This document shows positions 58,181 to 64,000 of a stretch of DNA of 64,000 nucleotides, in pieces. The notes beneath the pieces were generated by a model that was not told the origin of the DNA, made no database searches, and saw nothing but the letters and a program-made list of their open reading frames with translations. The position numbers were made by a program, and so were the translations under genes. The stretch comes from JAJRRS01 sp965230275 (GTDB lineage Bacteria > Planctomycetota > Phycisphaerae > Phycisphaerales > Phycisphaeraceae). The DNA lies in the NCBI GenBank assembly GCA_965230275.1, contig CBDDKO010000001.1, positions 1 to 64,000 on the forward strand. The letters are read 5' to 3'. Position 1 is the first letter of the stretch. Each line of letters opens with the position of its first letter.

Positions 58181-58595
58181 GTTGCGCCTCTCTTTTCAAA
58201 CCCCTGGATCGTTCGCCGTCCGCTCCATCCCTCGGCGAATACAACACACTTGACGCTGCGAGGTTTGGTGGCAAACAACGCAAGTGGTTACAACTACCAT
58301 TATCTACTACCGAAGCCCGGATTTAGATTCATATTTTTAGAAATTTTCCAACATTTCTCGGACTTTTTTCTGGTGGCAGACCTAAGGTTAGACGCACGAA
58401 AAGGCCTGATATGCCGCGTAAGTAGCTGTTTTTATTGCACTTTCATGCTTATTCACACTGAGGGGCCGTTTCCGGCTTCTGCGGATTGACCGACACGGAT
58501 CGCGATCCTACACTCGCAGACCTGTTGTAAACCCATAACCATCAAGAGCTAACGAACTCTTGATTTAACCCGAATTGATTCGATCGGAGACACCG
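58181..58595. other. 415-bp divergent intergenic region, sigma factor and sod
   Basis: No gene is credible. An AT-rich stretch at 58320-58370 (CATATTTTTAGAAATTTTCC) stands out against the local GC content. The sod promoter is at 58486-58514. Promoter elements for the sigma gene on the minus strand are not clear to me. Confidence 0.65.
58486..58514 (+). promoter_or_regulatory. Sigma-70-type promoter of the superoxide dismutase gene
   Basis: TTGACC (58486-58491) and TACACT (58509-58514) are spaced by exactly 17 bases. Transcription would start near 58521, leaving a leader of about 75 bases with CGGAG before the ATG at 58596. Confidence 0.75.
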
Positions 58596-59222
58596 ATGCC
58601 TTACTCACTGCCCGACCTGCCCTACGCACACAACGCCCTGGAGCCGGTGATTGACGCCAGGACCATGGAGATCCACCACGGCAAGCACCACAACGCCTAT
58701 GTCACCAACGCCAACAAGGCCCTGGAAGGCGTGGATGCTCCGGCGGACGTGAATGATTTGATCCAGAACCTCGATGCCATCCCCGACGCGAAGCGCGGCG
58801 CTGTCCGGAATAACGGGGGCGGTCACGCGAACCACAGCTTGTTCTGGCAGGTCATGGCCCCTGCCGGTCAGGGTGGCGCTCCCTCGGCCGAACTCGCCGC
58901 GGCGATCGACGCGGACCTGGGCGGGATGGATGCGTTCAAGGAGGCCTTCGCCGCCGCCGGCGCGACACGGTTCGGCTCCGGCTGGGCGTGGCTGTGTGTT
59001 GGCGGTGACGGCAAACTCAGCGTCTGCTCGACGCCTAACCAGGACAACCCGCTGATGGGCGAGAAGTACGCCGGCTGTTCCGGCACGCCGATCCTGGGCC
59101 TGGACGTGTGGGAGCACGCGTACTACTTGAACTACCAGAACCGTCGGCCGGACTATATCAAGGCCTTCTTCGACGTCGTGAACTGGGAGCAGGTATCGAA
59201 GAACTACGCCGCGGCGAAGTAA
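58596..59222 (+). CDS. sodA: Superoxide dismutase, Fe/Mn family (Mn-type residues)
   Basis: A 208-residue SOD converting superoxide to oxygen and peroxide. Metal ligands are visible in EIHHGKHHNAYV (His), GGGHANHSLFW (His), and LGLDVWEHAYYLNYQNRRPDYI (Asp and His). Outer-sphere residues point to manganese: GGGHANH carries the Gly, and STPNQDNPLM the Gln, that mark Mn rather than Fe enzymes. No signal peptide is present, so it is cytoplasmic. CGGAG precedes the ATG at 58596; an ATG 21 bases earlier is less likely. Promoter and terminator make it monocistronic. Confidence 0.94.
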   Translation: MPYSLPDLPYAHNALEPVIDARTMEIHHGKHHNAYVTNANKALEGVDAPADVNDLIQNLDAIPDAKRGAVRNNGGGHANHSLFWQVMAPAGQGGAPSAELAAAIDADLGGMDAFKEAFAAAGATRFGSGWAWLCVGGDGKLSVCSTPNQDNPLMGEKYAGCSGTPILGLDVWEHAYYLNYQNRRPDYIKAFFDVVNWEQVSKNYAAAK

Positions 59223-59249
59223 GCGCGCTCCACTCAAACGAGACATAGA

Positions 59250-59284
59250 AGCAGGCGCGCCGCACCGGTGTGCCTGCTTTTTTT
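59250..59284 (+). terminator. Rho-independent terminator of sod
   Basis: AAGCAGGC (59250-59257) pairs with GCCTGCTT (59273-59280) and the stem can extend inward through wobble pairs. A run of Ts follows to 59284. Confidence 0.85.
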
Positions 59285-59326
59285 ACGCGCACCACAACAA
59301 TCTTCATCAAGTTCTCGAAATAACTA

Positions 59327-59356
59327 TTGACATCCAGGGTTCCGGGTTTATGCTAT
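59327..59356 (+). promoter_or_regulatory. Strong sigma-70-type promoter
   Basis: A perfect TTGACA at 59327-59332 is followed by TATGCT at 59349-59354 (16-base spacing) or TGCTAT at 59351-59356 (18 bases). It would drive the small frame at 59382 and the lysine-tailed protein gene at 59620. Confidence 0.7.
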
Positions 59357-59381
59357 CCCGCCTAACCGACCCAGGAGATCA

Positions 59382-59552
59382 ATGTGCGAGTCTACGCGCC
59401 CCTCCATCTCGAACCACGTAGCGCCTTCGGCAGCCCCGACGGCGGCGCGGTCGCTGCGGTCGGCCTTGTCTCTATGCCCTGACATAGAAGGCAATCCCAA
59501 AGACAACCCAAAGACCGCAAGCCCCGCCGACAATCGGCGTCGATGGCTATGA
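59382..59552 (+). CDS. Possible small protein, 56 aa
   Basis: An ATG at 59382 with AGGAG 4 bases upstream opens a 56-codon frame beginning MCESTRPSISNHVAPSAAP and ending NRRRWL. It lies just after a strong promoter and 67 bases before the lysine-tailed protein gene. The composition (Ala/Ser/Pro/Arg) is unremarkable and no family is recognised. It could be a small protein, a leader peptide or chance. Confidence 0.35.
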   Translation: MCESTRPSISNHVAPSAAPTAARSLRSALSLCPDIEGNPKDNPKTASPADNRRRWL

Positions 59553-59619
59553 CGTTTATATGCATACCCGTGTATGTGCGCGATCCCTGCGCCCGTACCA
59601 CAGACATAGGTTTATACCC

Positions 59620-59994
59620 ATGGACACTTTACTGAAACCATCACGCGTCATCGGTCCGGAGGATGTCCGGGTCGGCGACTACATCACGATCACACACGAG
59701 GTGCTCGAGTTCTTCGTGTGCGCGAACGCAACCGAATACGGCCAGGAGCCGGAGATCAAGCTCAAGCGCATGGCTGTGATGCCTTATGGCGCGGGGCGGC
59801 CCTACAAGGTCGTGTCCGTCTGTCTGCCCTTCGTGTTAGTCAGAACCATGACCGGCGAACGGTGCACGCTCGACCTGCGCCAGCACCACATCGCCCGGAT
59901 AAACAAGGTCTTCGGCAAGGAAGCCTTCAAGAAGGAGAAAGATGAGCAGAAGGAAAAGAAGCGGAAGAAAAGGAAAAAGAAGAAGCGGAAGTAA
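59620..59994 (+). CDS. Small protein with extreme poly-lysine tail
   Basis: A 124-residue protein. Residues about 10-100 look like a compact beta-barrel, perhaps SH3/KOW-like: VRVGDYITITHEVLEFFV, MAVMPYGAGRPYKVVSVCLPFVLVRTMTGERCTLDLRQHHIARI. The last 30 residues are almost entirely Lys, Arg and Glu (FKKEKDEQKEKKRK, then RKKKKRK), which is suited to nucleic-acid or acidic-surface binding. I do not recognise the family. It shares a strong promoter with the small frame upstream and lies between sod and the transhydrogenase-like gene. Confidence 0.7.
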   Translation: MDTLLKPSRVIGPEDVRVGDYITITHEVLEFFVCANATEYGQEPEIKLKRMAVMPYGAGRPYKVVSVCLPFVLVRTMTGERCTLDLRQHHIARINKVFGKEAFKKEKDEQKEKKRKKRKKKKRK

Positions 59995-60156
59995 GCGCGG
60001 CGGCCTCGGTGTATAGACATACCCGGGGCCGTCGGTGCTTATCGGGCCCCACCGAGCCTAACCTGCATGATCGTACAGGCCGATATTCGAGATACACGGA
60101 CCGACCATTGGGCTGTTGATCCAGGCAAAGGGTATCCCCCGCAATCAAGGGATGTT

Positions 60157-61593
60157 ATGAAACACTACGACTGCATCGTGATCGGCACGGGACCGGCTGG
60201 GCAGAAGGCCGCGATCCAGGCGGCGAAGCTCGGCAAGCGCGTCGCTGTCATCGAGAAGAACAACGTCCTGGGCGGGGCGCAGATCAACACCGGCACGATC
60301 CCAAGCAAGGCGCTGCGCGAGGCGGCGCTGCACCTGACCGGAGCGGCGAAGCGCGGCCTGCTCGGCCAGTCGTACCGGGTCAAAAAGGACATCACGATCG
60401 CGGACCTCGTTGACATCAGCCAGCAGGTCATCCGCCACGAGTGGGAAACCATCCGCGATCAATTCGAACGCAACGGCATCGACCTGGTCTGGGGCAAGGC
60501 GCACTTCGAGGGGCCGAACCTCGTGCAGGTGGTGCGTGATGGTGATGTCGAGATGCTGACCGCTGACAAGTTCATGCTCGGCGTCGGCACCCGGCCGGCC
60601 AAGCCGGAGCACGTGCCGTTCAACGGGAGCAGCGTGCTGTGTTCCGATCAGCTCCTGAAGCTCGACCAGGTGCCCAAGTCGATGATCGTCGTGGGCGGCG
60701 GTGTGATTGGATGCGAGTATGCCTGCATCATGTCGACGCTGGGCGTGCGCGTGACGTTGGTTGAGGGACGAAACAACGTACTCGGGTTCCTGGACCGTGA
60801 GATCGCTGAGGCCTTCCAGTACCACATGCGGAGTAGCGGCATCACGCTACGCATGGGCGAGAAAGTCGAGGGCATCGCTGAAGTCACGGGCAACAACGGC
60901 GAGCAGTTGGTGCAGGCGACGCTGGAATCCGGCAAACGGTTGCAGGCCCAGACGCTGCTGTATTCCGTCGGGCGCCAAGGCGTGTGCGGCGAACTCGGCC
61001 TTGAGAACGTCGGCATCGAATACGACGATCGCGGCAGGCTTGAAGTCAACGATCATTACCAGACAAGCGCAGAGCACGTCTACGCCGCGGGGGATGTGAT
61101 AGGCTTCCCGGCACTGGCGAGCACGAGCATGGAGCAAGGACGGCGGGCGATGTGCCACGCGTTCGGCGTAAACATCGACGGCTTCAATAAGCTGTTCCCG
61201 TTCGGGATCTATGCCGTGCCTGAAATGTCCATGGTCGGCAAGACCGAGGAGCAGCTCACTGACGAGGCGATCCCCTACGAGGCGGGCGTCGCTTCATACA
61301 AAGAGATCGCTCGCGGCCGACTGCTCGGCGATGACACCGGGATGCTCAAGCTGCTGATCCACCAGGACACGAAGCAGATCCTGGGCGTACACATCATCGG
61401 GTCCGGCGCGACGGAGCTTGTGCACATCGGTCAGACGGTGATGGCACTGGGCGGCACTGCGGAGTTTTTCATTGACAGCGTGTTCAACTTCCCGACGCTG
61501 GCCGAGGCGTACAAGGTCGCGGCGTACAACGGGCTGAACAAGCTCGCGCATGTGTGCGCGGGTGGGGCTTCCGGCGGCAGCAAGGCGGCGTAG
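60157..61593 (+). CDS. sthA: Soluble pyridine nucleotide transhydrogenase-like flavoprotein
   Basis: A 478-residue FAD-dependent pyridine nucleotide oxidoreductase. FAD binding is at IVIGTGPAGQKAAIQAAKLG, NAD(P) binding at IVVGGGVIGCEYACIMSTLG, and the second FAD motif at HVYAAGDVIGFPALASTSMEQG; the dimerisation domain is C-terminal. The usual redox-active disulfide of dihydrolipoamide dehydrogenases (CxxxxC) is replaced by GGAQINTGTIPSKAL with neither cysteine, as in SthA, where TGTIPSKAL is characteristic. It would transfer hydride between NADPH and NAD. AAGGG before the ATG at 60157 fixes the start. The location near sod suggests redox balance. Confidence 0.88.
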   Translation: MKHYDCIVIGTGPAGQKAAIQAAKLGKRVAVIEKNNVLGGAQINTGTIPSKALREAALHLTGAAKRGLLGQSYRVKKDITIADLVDISQQVIRHEWETIRDQFERNGIDLVWGKAHFEGPNLVQVVRDGDVEMLTADKFMLGVGTRPAKPEHVPFNGSSVLCSDQLLKLDQVPKSMIVVGGGVIGCEYACIMSTLGVRVTLVEGRNNVLGFLDREIAEAFQYHMRSSGITLRMGEKVEGIAEVTGNNGEQLVQATLESGKRLQAQTLLYSVGRQGVCGELGLENVGIEYDDRGRLEVNDHYQTSAEHVYAAGDVIGFPALASTSMEQGRRAMCHAFGVNIDGFNKLFPFGIYAVPEMSMVGKTEEQLTDEAIPYEAGVASYKEIARGRLLGDDTGMLKLLIHQDTKQILGVHIIGSGATELVHIGQTVMALGGTAEFFIDSVFNFPTLAEAYKVAAYNGLNKLAHVCAGGASGGSKAA

Positions 61594-61707
61594 GGTAAAG
61601 GGAACTGGGATCGGGGAACAGGGTTAACCGCAAGCGCAAACTGTGCGTGTGGGGCAATCTGTTGTTCGTATTGACTGATCCCTGAGCCCTGAACGCTGAA
61701 CCCATAC
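61594..61707. repeat. Low-complexity gap between convergent genes
   Basis: Words of the type GGGAACTGGGATCGGGGAACAG and TGATCCCTGAGCCCTGAACG are repeated, related in style to the low-complexity DNA at 53943-54050 and 54220-54250. No hairpin terminator is clear. Confidence 0.45.
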
Positions 61708-64000
61708 TTATGCGTGTTGGACGACGGGCAGACTCATGATGACCGGCTCGAGGTCGGGTAGGACGGCCTTGCTGGGTTCGAAGTCATGCGGGTCCATGGC
61801 CAGGAGTTGTTCGCTGAGTTTGCGTGCGGCGTCCTGCTTGGGGTAGCGGACTTCACGGTAACCGGTGACGGCCCGCGGGGTTGAGAGGACGGCGACCCAG
61901 CGCTGGTAGTCTCGCTCGCCGTCGAACTCGATGCGATCCACCAGCTGCATGTACCAGTCACGGAAGCCGCGCTCGCGTTCGTGCCAACCCGGGAGGATCT
62001 TCCGCAGGAAGGCGCAGCTGGACATGATGCGCAACTGCCAGTCCCGGCTCTTCCACTCGAAGCGGAAACGCCTGCCGAACAGGTCGAACTCGGGCCGGTT
62101 GTGATGGCGGTAGGTGATCTTGTCGCCGCGCTCGGGGATGACGTTAAAGCGCTTGCGGTCGCGGCGGTATTTTTCGGGGCTGGTCAGCAGGGCCGAGACG
62201 TACACCTCGTCCTTGATGAGCATGACCTTGGCGAGGTTCCAGACGACTGCACGGGTGACCTGGAAGCCGCGCTCGGGGCTGTCCTTGCGGAAGACCTCGA
62301 CGAGGCTGTCGCAGTAGGTCTTGGCGTATTCGTAGCCACCCCACAGATAACAATCGAAGGCGCGGACGATCACGTCACGCATCAGCTGGTCATCGACGTG
62401 CATGCCGCGGGTGGCGCGGAAGGTCTGCCGCATGAGCACGCGGAACTGCTTGGCGACGCGTTGGCCCTTGTTGCGTTCGATGATCCGGCCGACCCACTCG
62501 GTGCCGTACCAGGCTTCGAGGGTGTTGGTCTTGCGGCGCAGCGCTTGGCGGGCGGATTCGTATTCGTGCTGCGGCTCGACGACGAAGAGGTCGGGCCTGA
62601 CGGCGATCTTCCGGCCGATCGTGAAGGCTCGGAGGTTGCGTTCTTTCTCGCCGCGTGTGACTTCGATGATGGCGTGCTCGATCGCCTCGCGCGTCAGGGG
62701 GAGGTACCCCTTCTGGAAGGCGATGCCGAGCATCATGATGTTGGCGTAGAGCTTAGTGTCGAGGATGCGTTCGCACAGGTCGCCGACGTTGAAGCCGACG
62801 TACTTGTCCTCGGCGGTGTACTGCTTGATGGACTCCTGCACCTTCTGGATGTCGAAGTCTTCCCGGCCCATCAGCGAGAGGATGGTCGGCGTCTTGGCGG
62901 TATTGACGACGGCGGCGGTGCGTTTGGGCGAGGCGACGCGGTACGGCAAACGCGGGTCGATCGAGCGTGCGGCCTCGAGCATGTCGATGCCCACGAGCAG
63001 GTCGGCCGTGCCGTAGGGGATCTGCGGGGTGATGGCCATGGGCTCGCCGTCGGCCTGCGGGCGGGAGTAGATCAGTTGCGAGAACACACCGCCGTTGCGG
63101 ATGGCCAGGCCCTTCTTGTCGAGGTAGCGGACGTGGTAGCCCATCTCGTGGCCGGCCTTGACGAGGATGGCGGTGGCGACGCCGATCCCCATGCCGCCGA
63201 CACCGCCGAGGTGCACACGCCAGGTCGGCTGCTCTGCGTGGATCGGACGCTCGGGATCGGGCAGGTCGTCCAGCGCGACGTACTCATCGCCCATGCGCTT
63301 GGGCTGACGACGCGAAACGGTGACTTCCTCGAAACTCGGGCAGGCGTGGATGCGCTCGCAGGCGCCGTCGTTCACACACCAGGACATATCGGTCTGCACC
63401 TTCGGGCCGTAGTCCGTCCCGGTCATCTTCAGGCCCGGGCAGCCGGTCTGGTTCGTGCATTCCAGGCAGAACTCGCAAGCATCGGTCGCGACGTTCATGA
63501 ACGTCTTCTTGGGGATAAATCCGTGCTGCTTGAGTTGGCCGCGCTCGACCGACTTGGCGCGGCGGTTGAAGGTGATGCCGCACTCCTTGTCGGCGATCAC
63601 GATCTTCACACCGTCAGCGAGCACCGTCTGCTCCATCAGCTTGCGGTAGCGGTCGCGGTCGGCGGGGTTGATGCGGACGACACGGACGTCTTTCTTGAGG
63701 TTCTTGGGGACCAGCCCGGCGACGATGCGCTCGATATCCAGCGGGTTCATCGGGTTGCCGGTAAGGTCGAAGTCGACGCCGGCGTGGCCCTGATGGCCGG
63801 TCATCGCGGTGGTCTTGTTGTCCAGGATGATGTAGGTGATGTCCTGGCCGTTGTAGATGGACTGGCTGATGGCGACCTGCCCGGAATGGTAGAAGGTGCC
63901 GTCGCCCATGAAGACGATCTGCTTGTTCTCGATGAACGGGTCGATGCCCGCGCCGGTCGCGCCGCCCAGGCCCATGCCGGAGTAGTTATGCATCAGCGGC
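61708..64000 (-). CDS. Fused 2-oxoacid (indolepyruvate-type):ferredoxin oxidoreductase, 5' end outside window
   Basis: At least 763 codons, open at the right edge, so the N-terminus is missing. The visible part starts in the thiamine-diphosphate domain: MGLGGATGAGID, IVFMGDGTFYHSGQVAIS (TPP Mg site GDGTF) and ILDNKTTAMTGHQGH. A cysteine-rich ferredoxin-like segment follows (CEFCLECTNQTGCPG; CVNDGACERIHACPSF). Next is the gamma-type domain HLGGVGGMGIGVATAILVKAG with GIDMLEAARS. The C-terminal 300 residues are less conserved. The order matches IorA-IorB-like fusions that oxidatively decarboxylate aryl- or branched 2-oxoacids to acyl-CoA, reducing ferredoxin. The precise substrate cannot be told. 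Confidence 0.85.
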   Translation of the reverse strand, partial: PLMHNYSGMGLGGATGAGIDPFIENKQIVFMGDGTFYHSGQVAISQSIYNGQDITYIILDNKTTAMTGHQGHAGVDFDLTGNPMNPLDIERIVAGLVPKNLKKDVRVVRINPADRDRYRKLMEQTVLADGVKIVIADKECGITFNRRAKSVERGQLKQHGFIPKKTFMNVATDACEFCLECTNQTGCPGLKMTGTDYGPKVQTDMSWCVNDGACERIHACPSFEEVTVSRRQPKRMGDEYVALDDLPDPERPIHAEQPTWRVHLGGVGGMGIGVATAILVKAGHEMGYHVRYLDKKGLAIRNGGVFSQLIYSRPQADGEPMAITPQIPYGTADLLVGIDMLEAARSIDPRLPYRVASPKRTAAVVNTAKTPTILSLMGREDFDIQKVQESIKQYTAEDKYVGFNVGDLCERILDTKLYANIMMLGIAFQKGYLPLTREAIEHAIIEVTRGEKERNLRAFTIGRKIAVRPDLFVVEPQHEYESARQALRRKTNTLEAWYGTEWVGRIIERNKGQRVAKQFRVLMRQTFRATRGMHVDDQLMRDVIVRAFDCYLWGGYEYAKTYCDSLVEVFRKDSPERGFQVTRAVVWNLAKVMLIKDEVYVSALLTSPEKYRRDRKRFNVIPERGDKITYRHHNRPEFDLFGRRFRFEWKSRDWQLRIMSSCAFLRKILPGWHERERGFRDWYMQLVDRIEFDGERDYQRWVAVLSTPRAVTGYREVRYPKQDAARKLSEQLLAMDPHDFEPSKAVLPDLEPVIMSLPVVQHA

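Noticed and set aside
60157..61593. Dihydrolipoamide dehydrogenase or mercuric reductase
   Set aside because: The redox-active cysteine pair is absent (GGAQINTGTIPSKAL), which fits the soluble transhydrogenase branch.
1..64000. rRNA, tRNA, tmRNA or RNase P RNA genes, prophage and insertion sequences
   Set aside because: Looked for T-loop GGTTCGA patterns, rRNA core words and transposase motifs on both strands by eye and found none; a covariance-model search could still reveal a missed small RNA.

Overview
The window is one chromosomal segment of a free-living bacterium, most probably a planctomycete of the class Phycisphaerae. This is inferred from gene content, not from a marker tree. GC is high (roughly 60 % or more by eye) except for a few AT-rich patches. 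It carries a peptidoglycan division module (rsmH, a LysM protein, an ftsL-like gene, ftsI), a PEP-CTERM-type secreted protein, planctomycete-typical conserved hypotheticals (DUF1844 and Minf_1886-like) and TPR/peptidase-MA proteins. LolA-like, TatC and lipoprotein genes imply an outer membrane. I see no rRNA, tRNA, CRISPR array, phage or transposase gene.

Layout. 1-1.9 kb: three AT-rich minus-strand genes (lipoprotein, HIRAN protein, hypothetical), probably acquired. 2-6.4 kb: cell-wall/division cluster. 6.5-12.6 kb: gcvT, a sigma-70 factor, a GT9 glycosyltransferase, ispH and small conserved genes, separated by elaborate inverted repeats. 12.7-16.2 kb: sdhCAB. 16.5-28.5 kb: NlpC/P60 hydrolase, a catalytically empty GH2-like protein, a LolA-like protein, a class V aminotransferase, a TPR metalloprotease, ispD, sppA, a PEP-CTERM protein and a MoxR ATPase. 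28.7-32.4 kb: cdaA-cdaR and proA. 32.4-38.1 kb: a three-gene overlapping operon (HAD plus two membrane proteins), then an inserted gene flanked by copies of the ygfA 3' end, ygfA and a queuosine-precursor transporter. 38.2-45 kb: conserved hypotheticals, an AI-2E permease, a secretin-N-like protein, a paralogue of a small membrane protein and a membrane-anchored nuclease. 45-53.9 kb: queA, tatC, an unusual alkaline phosphatase, a CLC channel with CBS domains, rnpA-yidD and yihY. 54.2-64 kb: nadE, a TPR lipoprotein, a second sigma factor, superoxide dismutase, a lysine-tailed protein, a soluble transhydrogenase-like flavoprotein and the 3' part of a fused 2-oxoacid:ferredoxin oxidoreductase.

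Most genes are housekeeping: cell wall and envelope, the MEP isoprenoid pathway (ispD, ispH), TCA cycle, NAD and redox metabolism, queuosine, and protein export. The more unusual content is in three places. The first is intergenic DNA: an exact 21-bp AT-rich palindromic element present three times, nested inverted repeats, REP-like hairpins and in-phase tandem repeats. The second is enzymes with altered active sites: CdaA with DMG in place of DGA, an alkaline phosphatase lacking all three zinc-ligand histidines, a GH2 fragment, and a CLC lacking the internal glutamate. The third is the ygfA-flanked insertion. Many genes have a TANNNT hexamer 6-12 bases before the start codon and no ribosome-binding site, which suggests frequent leaderless mRNAs.

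All family assignments come from reading motifs in the translated sequence; no database search was run.
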